From Methylobacterium sp. J-070 (lineage in GTDB: Bacteria; Pseudomonadota; Alphaproteobacteria; Rhizobiales; Beijerinckiaceae): a DNA stretch of 47,882 nt. The stretch covers positions 1 through 47,882 of the forward strand of contig NZ_JAKSXX010000285.1 in the NCBI RefSeq assembly GCF_022829385.1, written 5' to 3'. A program made the position numbers and the translations under genes. Shown piece by piece: positions 8,119 through 17,753 of this stretch; the first letter of the stretch is position 1, and each line of letters begins with the position of its first letter. The notes beneath the pieces were generated by a model. The model searched no databases, was not told where the DNA came from, and saw only the letters and a program-made list of their open reading frames with translations.

Positions 8119-10953
8119 TTAATCGCCGGCAAACCCCTCCGCACGCTCGCGCGGGAGGGCCGGACCCGGCGGGTCGCGCTGCTGCGCCGCCTCGTAGAGC
8201 ACCTGGGCCAGCTGCTGGGCCGAATAGGGCTTGCGCACGAGGGCGAAGCCGTGGGCGTCGTCGGTGGCCAGGACGTGGCTGTAGCCCGAGGTCAGCACCA
8301 CCGGCAGGTCGGGGCGGCTCGTCTCCAGCTGCCGGGCGAGGGCGAAGCCGCCCATGCCCGGCATGACCACGTCCGAGAAGACCACGTCGAACCGGTCGGG
8401 CGTCCGGTCGAGTTCGCTCAGCGCCTCCTCGGCGGACTTCGTCCAGACCGGGGCGTGGCCGAGATCCTCGAGGATCTGGGTGCAGAACCGCCCGACCCCG
8501 AGATTGTCCTCCACGACGAGGATGCACAGGCCGCGTCGCGCCTCCGCCTCCAACCCGCGGTCGCGGCCGGCCTCGGCGGCCTCGGCGGGCGCCTCGACCT
8601 GCGGCAGGTACAGGGAGAAGGTGGTGCCGTGGCCAGGAACGCTCGCCACGTCGATGTCGCCGCCCGACTGCTTGGCGAAGCCGATCACCTGGCTGAGGCC
8701 GAGGCCCGTGCCCTTGCCGATCTCCTTGGTGGTGAAGAACGGCTCGAAGATCCGCCCCAGATCGGCGGCCGGGATGCCGGCGCCGGTATCGGCGACCCGC
8801 ACGGCCACGAACGGCCCCGGCGCGCCGGCATGCCCGCGGACCGGCGGCATCGGCCGGTCGCCCTCGAGGCGCAGGGTCAGGGCGCCTTCCCCGTCCATCG
8901 CGTCCCGGGCGTTGACCGCCATGTTGATCAGGGCGGTCTCGAACTGGCTCTCGTCCGCGCGCACGTAGCGGGGCGTGTCCGGCAGCTCGATGGCGACGCG
9001 GATGCGCGCGCCGGTCACCGAATCCAGCATGTCGGCGATGCTGCGCAGGCGCGCGCAGATGTCGAAGACCTGGGGCTTGAGCGCCTGGCGCCGGGCGAAG
9101 GCGAGGAGCTGGCCGGTGAGCTTGGCCGCGCGGTCGACGGTGTCGGAGACCGCGTCGAGGTAACGGCGCCGGCGCTCCTCCGCGAGGTCCGGCCGGCGCA
9201 GGAACTCCACGGAGGAGCGGATGATGGTCAGCAGGTTGTTGAAGTCGTGCGCCACACCGCCGGTGAGCTGGCCGATGGCCTCGAGCTTCTGCGACTGGCG
9301 CAGGGCCTCCTCGGCCTGGCGCTGCTCGGTGATGTCGCGCCCGAAACCGTAGAACAGGCCGTCCTCCGGGACGACCGTCCAGAGCACCCGGCGCCGGTCG
9401 CCCGCGCGGGTCAGGCAGGAGAGTTCCACGTCCTCGATCCGGCGACCCTCGCACAGGGGCCGCAGCGCCGTCTGCGCCGCCGCCCGCTCCGGGGCGGCCA
9501 CGAAATCCAGGGCGGCCCGGCCCAGAGTCTCGGCCTCCGACCAGCCGAGCGCCCGGCTCCAGGACGGGTTCACCGACTGCACCTGCCCGTCCCGGTCCGA
9601 GACGAGCTTCAGCACCGGCGACAGCGTCCAGACCCGGTCGCGGTCGCGGCTCTGGGCGGCGACCTGCGCCTCCAGGCGTTCCGCCCGCGTCTGGAGCAGC
9701 GCCTCGATCCGCTTCCGCTCGGAGACGTCCTGCGCGAACACGTAGAACCCGTCGACCCGCCCGTCCGCGTCGCGGCGCGGGAGGTAGCGGGTGTCGGCGG
9801 TCCGGATCTCCCGATCCGGGAAGGTCCAGACCCATTCGTGGCGGACCTCGTGTCCGGCGAGCGCCTGCTCGATGGCCGGCCGCCGGGCCTCGAAGGCCTC
9901 CGCGCCCAGGAGGTCGCGCACGGTCTGCCCGACCACCTCGGCGGGGGACCGGCCCGTCCAGAGCTCGTAGGCGGCATTGGCGAACTGGTAGACGAGGGTC
10001 CTGTCGATGAACGCGATCAGCACCGGCATGGCGTCCGCCACGAAGCGGAGCTCGGCCTCCCGGGCCCGGAGCGCCAGCTCGCCCTGGCGGCGCTCGGTGA
10101 TGTCGTTGAACAGGATCGCGACGCGGTTCCGCCCCGGCCCGTCGACCCGGTAGGCGTGCACGTCGTACCAGCGGTCGAGGGCCTCGGCCGCCTGTTCGAA
10201 GCGGACCGGCTCCCCGGTCAGGGCGACCCGGCCGAAGAGGTCGAACCAGTGCTGCTCGTGGCCGGGCGCAAGGTCCCGCATCCAGCGGCCCACCGCGTCG
10301 GTCAGACCGGTCTGCCGCTGGAAGGCCGGATTGACCTCCAGGAAGCGGTAATCGACCGCCCGGTCGCCGTCGGCGAACTTCATCTCGACGAGGCAGAAGC
10401 CGGCATCGATGAACTCGAACAGCGCGCGGTAGCGCGCCTGGTTCCGGCGCAGGGCGGCCTCGACGCTCCGGGATTCCAGCTGCGTCATCACCGTCCGGGC
10501 GAGCGCCTTGAGGATGAAGAGCTGCTGGTCGCTCAGCCCGCGCGGCACGCGGTCGAGGACGCAGAGCGTCCCGATGGCCCAGCCCTCCGGCGTCACGAGC
10601 GGCACGCCCGCGTAGAAGCGCAGGTGCGGGTCGCCCGTCACGAGGGGATTGGCGGCGCTCTCCGGGGACGCCATGAGATCCGGCAGAATCAGGATGCCGT
10701 CCTCGCGCAGCGCCTCGGTGCAGAACCCGTAGTCGAGCGGCATCGCCCGCGCCGCGTGGCCGAACGCCGCCTTGATCCACTGCCGGTCGGCGTCGACGAA
10801 GTTGATATGCGCCATCGGCGTGCCGCAGGCCTGAGCGGCCATCTCGGCGATTTCGTCGAATTCGCGCTCCGGCGGGGTATCGAGGATCGCGTAGGCGCGC
10901 AGAGCGGCGAGCCGCTGAGGGTTCTGGGGCTCGAAACCCGACGGGGTGGGCAT
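8119..10953 (-). CDS. Hybrid sensor histidine kinase (GAF-PAS-PAS-PAS-HisKA-HATPase-REC)
   Basis: This is a 944-residue soluble hybrid kinase. An N-terminal GAF domain (about 15-165; LAALRAYAILDTPPEREFDEI is its usual lead-in) is followed by three PAS modules (about 170-290, 300-415, 440-550). Each PAS module ends in a DITER/DVSER/DITEQ linker. The H-box GVAHDFNN places the phosphorylated His near residue 569. An ATPase with NMAVNARDAMDG, DTGAGIP and GTGLGLS follows. The C-terminal receiver domain has VVFSDVVMPGMGG with the acceptor Asp. Receiver-at-the-end kinases of this HWE-free type pass phosphate to an unlinked partner; no regulator is adjacent. ATG 10953 is preferred; a GTG at 10989 is also open. 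No membrane spans are seen. Confidence 0.93.
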   Translation of the reverse strand: MPTPSGFEPQNPQRLAALRAYAILDTPPEREFDEIAEMAAQACGTPMAHINFVDADRQWIKAAFGHAARAMPLDYGFCTEALREDGILILPDLMASPESAANPLVTGDPHLRFYAGVPLVTPEGWAIGTLCVLDRVPRGLSDQQLFILKALARTVMTQLESRSVEAALRRNQARYRALFEFIDAGFCLVEMKFADGDRAVDYRFLEVNPAFQRQTGLTDAVGRWMRDLAPGHEQHWFDLFGRVALTGEPVRFEQAAEALDRWYDVHAYRVDGPGRNRVAILFNDITERRQGELALRAREAELRFVADAMPVLIAFIDRTLVYQFANAAYELWTGRSPAEVVGQTVRDLLGAEAFEARRPAIEQALAGHEVRHEWVWTFPDREIRTADTRYLPRRDADGRVDGFYVFAQDVSERKRIEALLQTRAERLEAQVAAQSRDRDRVWTLSPVLKLVSDRDGQVQSVNPSWSRALGWSEAETLGRAALDFVAAPERAAAQTALRPLCEGRRIEDVELSCLTRAGDRRRVLWTVVPEDGLFYGFGRDITEQRQAEEALRQSQKLEAIGQLTGGVAHDFNNLLTIIRSSVEFLRRPDLAEERRRRYLDAVSDTVDRAAKLTGQLLAFARRQALKPQVFDICARLRSIADMLDSVTGARIRVAIELPDTPRYVRADESQFETALINMAVNARDAMDGEGALTLRLEGDRPMPPVRGHAGAPGPFVAVRVADTGAGIPAADLGRIFEPFFTTKEIGKGTGLGLSQVIGFAKQSGGDIDVASVPGHGTTFSLYLPQVEAPAEAAEAGRDRGLEAEARRGLCILVVEDNLGVGRFCTQILEDLGHAPVWTKSAEEALSELDRTPDRFDVVFSDVVMPGMGGFALARQLETSRPDLPVVLTSGYSHVLATDDAHGFALVRKPYSAQQLAQVLYEAAQQRDPPGPALPRERAEGFAGD

Positions 10954-11352
10954 TGTCTCGTTCCGCGACACGGGATCGTCATATCCCACGCCTCCGAGCC
11001 CCCCAAGTGAGTCCGTGCAACGGCGATCTGTCGGCGTGGCGAACCGTTGGTTTCCGCGACGGTCAGCTCTTGACGGGCCGGACCGGATCCCGCCGCAGCC
11101 CGCATTTGCCGCAGGCAGCGGGCTCGGCCGGTCCCGGCGTCAGCCCGGGCCGGTCGCGGGTCGCTCCCCGCGCGGCGTCACGGCCCCATCCCGCGTGCCG
11201 GAACGGCGATCCGGGCTCGGTCCCGGCGCCGGCCGGTCCCGGTTTCGCACCGGAGGGCGCGCGCAGTCCGCTGTGGATCGGATCGCCGCGGACGGGAGCC
11301 GGCGGGGCCGGTGCGGCGTTGCCGGCTGAAACGGGACGGGTTCGGATCGGGC
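10954..11352. other. Divergent intergenic region, nothing recognised
   Basis: About 400 GC-rich bases separate the kinase and the helicase gene, which are transcribed away from each other, so two promoters are expected. I could not identify convincing -35/-10 pairs, an RNA or a repeat. Confidence 0.3.
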
Positions 11353-14300
11353 ATGGCCAAGCGCAGGACGAAGGCGGGCGCGCAGCAGGCACTGGAGGAG
11401 GCTCCGCTGATGCCCACCGGTGCCCTCGCGGTGGCGCTCCTGGGCCTCGCCGAAGGGCCCGGGCCGGTGGTGCACGTCGCCCGGGATGCCCGCCGCCTGG
11501 ACGACCTCGCCGCGACCCTCCGGGCCCTCGACCCCGATGCCCGGGTGGCGGTCTATCCCGAATGGGACTGCCTGCCCTTCGACCACGCCTCCCCGTCGCG
11601 GGCGACGATGGGGGCCCGGGCGGCGGTGCTGCGCTGGCTGACCGACCGGGACGCCCTGCCGGGCTTCGTGCTGACCACCGCCCCCGCCCTGGTCCAGCGC
11701 GTGCCCCCTCCGGAGGCCTGGGCCACGGCCCGGGTGACCCTGCGGGTCGGCGACCCGCTCGACGTCGCCGCGGCGACCGCCGACCTCAAGCGCCTCGGCT
11801 ACATCCTCGACGAGCGGGTCGACGAGCCCGGCGAGATCGCGGTCCGTGGCCGCACCCTGGAGGTGTTCCCCGCCGCCGCGCCGCGACCCTGCCGGATCGC
11901 GCACGCGGACGGCCGCGTCACCGCCATCCGCTCCTACGATCCGATCTCGCAGCGCTCGGTGGCGGAGGCGGACGCCCTCATCGTCGATCCCGCCACCGAG
12001 ATCGTCCTGGAGCCCGGCTCCGGCCAGAGCTTCGAGCCCTTCACCGGCCAGGAGCACCGCCTGGACCGCTACTACCCGCGCCTCGTCACCCTCCTCGACT
12101 ACGTGCCGGAGGCGCGCCTCGTGGTCGAGGACGGCACGCAGGCCCGGATCGACGCCTTCTACGAGCAGATGGAGGAGGCGCGGGGGCGGCTGAAGGCGCG
12201 CGACGAGCGGGGCCTGGCCGGCGCCGGCCTCTACCTCCCCCCCGAAGCGTGGCACGCCATCGTGGCGGCCCGCGGCCGGATCGCCGCCACCGAGGCGGCC
12301 GGGGAGCCCCGCGCCATGCCGTCCTTCGCCCGGGAGCGCCGGCCGGGGACCGCCTTCGCCAAGGTCGTGCGCGAGCGGCTGACGGCCGGCGACGTGGTGG
12401 TCCTCGCCGGCGCGGTCCGGCCGCTCCGGCGCCTCGTGCGTCAGGCGGGCAAGATCGCCGAGCGCCCGATCCGCCTGATCGACGCCTGGGCCGACGTGGC
12501 CGCGGCGGCCCCGGGCGACGTCCTCGCCCTGGAGGCGCCCCTGGCGGCCGGGTTCCGGGTCCCCGAGCAGGCCGCCACCGTGATCGCCGCCGCCGACCTG
12601 TTCGGGCCGGAGGCCGCGGTGGCGGGCGGCGCGCGGGCGATCCTGCCGATGGGCGAGGTCGACCTGCGCGTCGGCGACGTGGCGGTCGACCGCGACCACG
12701 GCCTGTGCGTGTTCGAGGGGCTGGAGCCGGTGGCGACGCCCGGGGAGGCGCCCTCCGAGGCCCTGCGCCTGCGCTTCGCGGGCGACGCGATCCTGATGGT
12801 GCCGGTCACGCAGGCCGACCGGATCTGGCGCTACGGGCCGGAGCCCGACGCCGTCACCCTCGACAAGCTCGACGGCGGCACCTGGCCCCGGCGCCGCCTG
12901 GAGGCGGAGGCCACCATGGCGCGGACCGCCCGGCTGATGCTGGAGGCCGCCCGCGCCCGCCGGGAGACGCGGGCCCCGGTGCTGGCGCCCCCGGCCCGCG
13001 ACATGGAGCGTTTCGCCGCCGGCTTCGGCTTCGTGCCGACCCCCGATCAGGCCGCCGCGGTTGACGCCCTGATGGCCGATCTCGCCGCGGGCCGGCCGAT
13101 GGACCGGCTGGTCTGCGGCGATGTCGGGTTCGGCAAGACCGAGGTGGCGCTCCGGGCGCTGGCCGCCGCGATCTTCGCCGGCAAGCAGGCCGCGCTGATC
13201 GCCCCGACCACCGTGCTGGCGCGCCAGCATGCCGAGACCCTGCGCCGCCGCTTCGGCCGCTTCGGCATCGAGGTGGCGCAGCTGTCGCGCCTCGTGGCGC
13301 CGGCCGAGGCCAGGCGCGTCCGGGCGGGGCTGGCGGACGGCTCGATCCGGCTGGTGGTCGGCACGCACGCGCTGGCCGGGAGCGGGGTGTCCTTCGCCGA
13401 TCTCGGGCTCACGGTGATCGACGAGGAGCAGCGCTTCGGCGCCAGGATGAAGGCCGACCTGCGCCGCCTCGCCCAGGGCGGGCGGCAAGGCGGCCAGAAG
13501 GACGGCCAGAAGGGTGGCCAACAAGGCGGCCACGTGCTGACGCTGACCGCCACCCCGATCCCCCGCACCCTCCAGGCGGCCCTGGTGGGACTCCAGAGCC
13601 TCAGCGTGCTGGCTACGCCCCCGGCGCTCCGTCAGCCGGTCCGGACCGTGGTGGCGCCGTTCGACCCCGACGCCGTGCGCGAGGCGCTCGTCCGCGAGCA
13701 CCGGAGGGGCGGCCAGAGTTTCGTGGTCTGCCCGCGGATCGACGACATCGCCCCCATGGCCGAGCGCCTGCGCGGGCTCGTGCCGGGCCTCGACATCCTG
13801 GTGGCGCACGGGGACCTGACGCCTTCGGCCATGGACGAGGTCATGGTCCGCTTCGCCGACGGCGACGGCGACGTCCTGCTCGCCACCGCCATCGTGGAGA
13901 GCGGGCTCGACGTGCCCCGGGCCAACACCATGCTGGTCTGGGAGGCCGCCCGGTTCGGGCTGGCGCAGCTCCACCAGCTCCGCGGGCGCGTCGGCCGCGG
14001 CCAGCGGCGCGGCACCGTCCACCTGCTCAGCGACCCCGCCGCGCCGCCGCCGGCGGCCGCGCTCCAGCGCCTGCGGGCCCTGGAGGCCCTGGACCGCCTC
14101 GGGGCGGGCTTCGCGGTCAGCGCCCGGGACCTCGACCTGCGCGGCGCCGGCGACCTCGTCGGCGAGGACCAGGCCGGCCACGCCAAGCTCGTCGGGCTCG
14201 GCCTCTACCAGCACCTGCTGCAGCTGGCGCTCACCGCCGCCAAGGGCGAGCGCGCCGAGGACTGGAGCCCGGAGATCGAGCTCGGCCTGCCGAGCCGGAT

Positions 14301-14694
14301 CCCCGAGGATTACGTGCCCGAGCCCGAGATCCGCCTCAGCCTCTACAGCCGGCTCCTGCGCCTGCGCGACGCCGAGGCGATCGAGGCGCTCGCCGGCGAG
14401 GTGGAGGACCGGTTCGGCGCGGCGCCGGAGCCGGTGCTCGCCCTGTTCGACCTCGCGCGGCTGCGCGCCTCCTGCTGCGCGCTGGGTGTGGCCCGGCTCC
14501 GGGGCGGCCCGCAGGGCGTCGCGGCCGATCTCAGGCCCGACCGGCCTCTGCCCGCCCTGGCGGCGGAGGACGGCATCGTCCTGCGCGAGGGGCGGGTCGT
14601 GTGGAAGCGCCCGTGCCCCGAGCCCGCGGCGTGCGCCGGGCTGGCGGTCGACCTCCTCGACCGGGTCCGCGCCGCCCGGGAACGCGCCCGCTAG
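11353..14694 (+). CDS. mfd: Mfd-type transcription-repair coupling factor or paralogue
   Basis: The 1113-residue protein has the Mfd order. A UvrB-like module (1-340) comes first. A CarD-like RNA-polymerase-interaction segment follows (about 430-490, ending ITLDKLDGGTW-like TLDKLDGGTWPRR). An SF2 translocase comes next with Walker A GDVGFGKT near 589, DEEQRFG near 690, TATPIPRT, LHQLRGRVGR and RGAGDLVGEDQAGH. A C-terminal TRCF domain closes the protein (ELGLPSRIPEDYVPEPEIRL). Mfd pushes stalled RNA polymerase off damaged DNA and recruits UvrA. An extra Gln/Gly-rich stretch sits between motifs II and III (about 13474-13530). It is shorter and more diverged than textbook Mfd (about 1150), so it may be a second copy; I cannot see whether another mfd exists. 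ATG 11353 is chosen by alignment sense; an upstream ATG (11311) is open. Confidence 0.85.
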   Translation: MAKRRTKAGAQQALEEAPLMPTGALAVALLGLAEGPGPVVHVARDARRLDDLAATLRALDPDARVAVYPEWDCLPFDHASPSRATMGARAAVLRWLTDRDALPGFVLTTAPALVQRVPPPEAWATARVTLRVGDPLDVAAATADLKRLGYILDERVDEPGEIAVRGRTLEVFPAAAPRPCRIAHADGRVTAIRSYDPISQRSVAEADALIVDPATEIVLEPGSGQSFEPFTGQEHRLDRYYPRLVTLLDYVPEARLVVEDGTQARIDAFYEQMEEARGRLKARDERGLAGAGLYLPPEAWHAIVAARGRIAATEAAGEPRAMPSFARERRPGTAFAKVVRERLTAGDVVVLAGAVRPLRRLVRQAGKIAERPIRLIDAWADVAAAAPGDVLALEAPLAAGFRVPEQAATVIAAADLFGPEAAVAGGARAILPMGEVDLRVGDVAVDRDHGLCVFEGLEPVATPGEAPSEALRLRFAGDAILMVPVTQADRIWRYGPEPDAVTLDKLDGGTWPRRRLEAEATMARTARLMLEAARARRETRAPVLAPPARDMERFAAGFGFVPTPDQAAAVDALMADLAAGRPMDRLVCGDVGFGKTEVALRALAAAIFAGKQAALIAPTTVLARQHAETLRRRFGRFGIEVAQLSRLVAPAEARRVRAGLADGSIRLVVGTHALAGSGVSFADLGLTVIDEEQRFGARMKADLRRLAQGGRQGGQKDGQKGGQQGGHVLTLTATPIPRTLQAALVGLQSLSVLATPPALRQPVRTVVAPFDPDAVREALVREHRRGGQSFVVCPRIDDIAPMAERLRGLVPGLDILVAHGDLTPSAMDEVMVRFADGDGDVLLATAIVESGLDVPRANTMLVWEAARFGLAQLHQLRGRVGRGQRRGTVHLLSDPAAPPPAAALQRLRALEALDRLGAGFAVSARDLDLRGAGDLVGEDQAGHAKLVGLGLYQHLLQLALTAAKGERAEDWSPEIELGLPSRIPEDYVPEPEIRLSLYSRLLRLRDAEAIEALAGEVEDRFGAAPEPVLALFDLARLRASCCALGVARLRGGPQGVAADLRPDRPLPALAAEDGIVLREGRVVWKRPCPEPAACAGLAVDLLDRVRAARERAR
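13474..13533 (+). repeat. In-frame Gln/Gly-Lys repeat inside the Mfd-like gene
   Basis: Short GGCCA-(G/A)-AAG-type units repeat about five times (GGQKDGQKGGQQGG in protein). They insert a flexible loop between the DEEQ box and the TATPIPRT motif of the translocase. Confidence 0.6.
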
Positions 14695-14907
14695 GGCCGT
14701 TCCCGCCCGGGATGCGCCAGGGCCGCCGGCCGTGCCGAACGCGGCGCGGGTCGTCTCTCCCGTGCGGGCGAGGACGCTCGCCGCCGCGGCGGATGCGGGA
14801 GCGCGGGTCGGAACGATGGCGCCGTACTCTGGCCCCACGCCACGCTTGCGCCGGAGCCGTCCAGCGGTCACACGCTGGCGCGCGAGAAACGCGAACGGAA
14901 GTGTCTC

Positions 14908-15342
14908 ATGCACGTCACGATTGAGCAGGCCGAGGCGGCCATCGCCGCCGCCCGGGCAGCGGCGGTGGAACGCGGCACCCAGATGTGCATCGCGGTGGTC
15001 GATTCCGGCGGCAACCTCAAGGCGTTCCATCGCATGGACGACGCCTGGGTCGGCTCCATCGACATCGCCCACAAGAAGGCCAAGACCGCGGTGTTCTTCG
15101 GCATGATGACCGGCCAGATCGGCCAGCTCTCCCAGCCCGGCGGACCGCTCTACGGGATCGAGCATTCCAACGACGGGCTGATCACCTTCCCCGGCGGGAT
15201 CCCGATCGTCGATGCCGACGGCGTGATGTCGGGGGCGATCGGCGTCAGCGGCTCCACGGTGGAGGACGACCACGCCGTCGCGGAGGCCGGCGCCAGGGCC
15301 ATCGGCCGCACGGAGCTGCCGGCCCATCCCTGGCGGACCTGA
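14908..15342 (+). CDS. GlcG/HbpS family heme-binding-type protein
   Basis: The 144-residue protein has the GlcG/HbpS fold signature. An N-terminal helix (TIEQAEAAIAAARAAAVERG) is followed by MCIAVVDSGGNLKAFHRMDDA. Next comes SIDIAHKKAKTAVFFGM, then ITFPGGIPIVDADGVMSGAIGVSGSTVEDDHAVAEAG. Relatives bind heme or act as accessory proteins beside glycolate, propanediol or PQQ-dependent oxidation genes. There is no signal peptide, so it is likely cytoplasmic. A GGAAG lies 9 bases before the ATG. It is a single gene here; the enzyme it would support is not adjacent. It converges with the PAS gene at 15468. Confidence 0.85.
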   Translation: MHVTIEQAEAAIAAARAAAVERGTQMCIAVVDSGGNLKAFHRMDDAWVGSIDIAHKKAKTAVFFGMMTGQIGQLSQPGGPLYGIEHSNDGLITFPGGIPIVDADGVMSGAIGVSGSTVEDDHAVAEAGARAIGRTELPAHPWRT

Positions 15343-15467
15343 GCGCGGGGGCACCCGGACCGGCCTCCACGTCGGCGGACGGGGCTCTGAGCGGATTGGC
15401 GTCGGCAGGCCGACGCCTCACCGGCTGAGGTTCCTGTGCGGTCGCGGGTTTTCGCCGCGAAGCCGGC

Positions 15468-16019
15468 TTAGCGTCGGGCGAGCGTGCGGCCGATCCCGAG
15501 CAGCAGCATGTCGGAGAGCATCCGCAGGTACCCGTCCCCGTGGCGTTCGAGCGCCGCATGGGCCTGGATGCAATGGTCGGCCGCCGCCTCCAGAGGGTCG
15601 GTCTGTCCCGGATCGCCGCCGTGGCCCGCAGGCGGCGGCGACGGGGCGTAGAGGTCCGTGACGTCGAGATAGACGCCGCGCCCGTGCAGCGTGCCCGACG
15701 GGTCGGGGGCCAGGAAGCCCCGGTTGAGGATCCAGCGGACGTCGCCCGGCCCGGTCAGGACGCGGAACTCGAGCGAGACCGGTCCGCCGCTCTGCCGGAC
15801 GCGCCGGATCTTCCCGAACACCCAGCCGCGGTCCCGCGGATCGATGCGTCCGAGGGCGATGTCGAGGGGGAGGGGCTGGCCGGCGAGGCTCGGGCTCCCG
15901 GCGAGCATGGAGGCGGCCCCCGCGTCGAGCACGGACCGGCCGGCCGGGACGTCGGTGTCCCAGGTTCCGACGAAGCCCGCGGCCTGCAGGGCGGCGATTG
16001 CCTCGGACGCCAGATGCAT
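15468..16019 (-). CDS. PAS-domain protein without output domain
   Basis: The 183-residue protein has one PAS-like core. GTWDTDVP opens it, IALGRIDPRDRGWVFGKIRR gives the middle helix, and VSLEFRVLTGPGDVRWILNRGFLAPDPSG gives the last strands, closing with GVYLDVTDLYAPSP. The C-terminal tail is helical (LRMLSDMLLLGIGRTLARR) with no kinase, GGDEF or HTH part. It may work as a sensor or adaptor for a separate kinase. ATG 16019 follows GGGGAGG with ideal spacing, which decides this start over longer frames. A CATAAT box about 45 bases upstream may be its -10. Confidence 0.75.
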   Translation of the reverse strand: MHLASEAIAALQAAGFVGTWDTDVPAGRSVLDAGAASMLAGSPSLAGQPLPLDIALGRIDPRDRGWVFGKIRRVRQSGGPVSLEFRVLTGPGDVRWILNRGFLAPDPSGTLHGRGVYLDVTDLYAPSPPPAGHGGDPGQTDPLEAAADHCIQAHAALERHGDGYLRMLSDMLLLGIGRTLARR

Positions 16020-16465
16020 CGAGCCTCCCCTCGACCGGTCGCAACCGGAAATTGTATTATGGCAGACAGACTCGGCCACGACACAGACAGTCGCCGGCGC
16101 GGATGTCCAGGGGGCGGCGCCTGTTTGGCGTGCCGTGGGGTACCTGTCACGGTGTCGCGGCATTGGGAACTGGTAAATCTTCGCATCGAATCCCGCAGAG
16201 CGAGCTTTCCTCCGTAACCCGTCGATCTTCGGTGGCGCCGGATGGAAGGGGTTTCGGTCCGCTCGTGGCGGATACTTCGCGAGGGTCCGACGAGGGGCCG
16301 CGGACGCGCGCCGCGCGGGGCCGGGATCCGCTCCGGCGGGCGGCACATCCCGACGGGTCCCGCGCGGACGGCATCGAAACGTCGCGATCGTGGCGCGGCT
16401 CTCTGGCGCCGGCCGGGATCGCGGCCTAACCTCGCGGCTTCCCGCCTGCAGCCGGCAGAGGCGCC
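16020..16465. other. Divergent intergenic region
   Basis: About 450 bases lie between the PAS gene and the amidohydrolase gene. The left part (16040-16060) is AT-richer and probably carries the PAS gene promoter. The remainder is GC-rich, with no gene, RNA or repeat that I can support. Confidence 0.35.
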
Positions 16466-17737
16466 ATGGTTCGCATCTCGGATCGCACCAACCTCCCGCT
16501 CTCGCAGGACCGGCTCTGGGACAGCCTGATGGAGCTCGCCCGGATCGGCGCGCTGCCCAACGGCGGCAACGACCGGCAGAGCCTGACCGACCGCGACGCC
16601 GAGGGACGGGCCCTGTTCCGGCGCTGGGGCGAGGCGGCGGGTCTCACCCTCACGGTCGACCGGGTCGGCAACATGATCTTCCATCGGCCCGGGCGCGATC
16701 CGGACCGGAGGCCGGTGGCGATCGGCAGCCACCTCGACACCCAGCCCACGGGGGGCAAGTTCGACGGGCCGCTCGGCGTGCTCGCCGGGCTGGAGATCAT
16801 GCGCGCCCTGCACGAGGCCGGCCTCGAGACCGAGGCGCCCCTCCTGCTGATCAACTGGTGCAACGAGGAGGGCGCGCGCTTCGCGCCGCCGATGAGCGGC
16901 AGCGGCGTCGCCATGGGCATCGTCCCGGAGGCCGACATCCTGGCGACCCGGGACCTCGCCGGCCACGCCTTCGGCGACGAGCTGCGGCGCATCGGCTGGC
17001 AGGGCGCGGCGGATCCGGCGGCCCTGCGCGGCGTCGGCGCCTATTTCGAGCTGCATATCGAGCAGGGCAAGCGCCTGGAGGAGGCGGGGCTGACGATCGG
17101 CGTGGTCGACCGGGCGCTGGCGCAGATCTGGTACGAGATCACCGTGCTGGGCGAGGAAGCCCATGCCGGGAGCCCCATGGACGGACGGCGCGACGCCATG
17201 ATGGCCGCGGCGGCGCTGATCGCCTCCCTCGAGGGCATCGCCCGGGAGGCCGTCGGCGTCGACGACGAGCGCGGCCGCGCCACCGTGGGCGTGCTGCAGG
17301 CCGAGCCGTCGAGCCGCAACATCACGCCGGGCCGGGTCTGGTTCAGCCTCGACACCCGCCACGGCGACACCGCGCAGCTGGAGGCGATGCGCGGGCGGAT
17401 CCTGGCCCGGGCCGATGCGCTGGCGGCGGAGCGCGGCGTCGCGATCCGCGTGGAGGAGTTCTGGCGCGCCCCGCCGACGCCGTTCGATCCGGTCCTGGTG
17501 GACCGGGTCCAGGCGGCCGCCGAGGCGCGGGGCCACGCCTGGACGCGGATGCCGACGGCGATCTACCACGACGCCGTCTACTGCGCCCGGACGGTCCCGG
17601 CGGCCCTGGTGTTCTGCCCCTGCCACGGCGGGATCAGCCACAACGAGGCCGAGAGCATCACGCCGGACTGGGCCCGGGCCGGCATGGAGGTCCTGGCCGA
17701 CGCGGTTCTGGCCACCGCCCGGATCGCGCGGACCTGA
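16466..17737 (+). CDS. M20 Zn-dependent amidohydrolase (N-carbamoyl-amino-acid hydrolase / beta-ureidopropionase type)
   Basis: The 423-residue enzyme has the metal-binding motifs of the HyuC/AmaB/PydC group. GSHLDTQPTGGKFDGPLGVLAG (His, Asp ligands) comes first, then NEEGARFAPPM (catalytic Glu-Glu) and ELHIEQGKRLEEAG. It closes with PCHGGISHNEAESITPDW. These enzymes remove the carbamoyl group from N-carbamoyl-amino acids or beta-ureido acids, the last step of hydantoin or reductive pyrimidine breakdown. Allantoate amidohydrolase is a close alternative. No dihydropyrimidinase is adjacent. The start is ATG 16466. A 98-residue gene follows 16 bases downstream and may be cotranscribed. Confidence 0.88.
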   Translation: MVRISDRTNLPLSQDRLWDSLMELARIGALPNGGNDRQSLTDRDAEGRALFRRWGEAAGLTLTVDRVGNMIFHRPGRDPDRRPVAIGSHLDTQPTGGKFDGPLGVLAGLEIMRALHEAGLETEAPLLLINWCNEEGARFAPPMSGSGVAMGIVPEADILATRDLAGHAFGDELRRIGWQGAADPAALRGVGAYFELHIEQGKRLEEAGLTIGVVDRALAQIWYEITVLGEEAHAGSPMDGRRDAMMAAAALIASLEGIAREAVGVDDERGRATVGVLQAEPSSRNITPGRVWFSLDTRHGDTAQLEAMRGRILARADALAAERGVAIRVEEFWRAPPTPFDPVLVDRVQAAAEARGHAWTRMPTAIYHDAVYCARTVPAALVFCPCHGGISHNEAESITPDWARAGMEVLADAVLATARIART

Positions 17738-17753
17738 AGGGGACGGTTTCGTG

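Noticed and set aside
8251..11010. Long plus-strand open frame opposite the hybrid kinase
   Set aside because: Same reason; the opposite strand has a complete kinase with all motifs.
11140..15354. Very long open frame on the minus strand opposite the Mfd-like and GlcG-like genes
   Set aside because: Low-complexity Gly/Arg/Ala/His-rich translation with no domain; a by-product of high GC on the strand opposite real genes.
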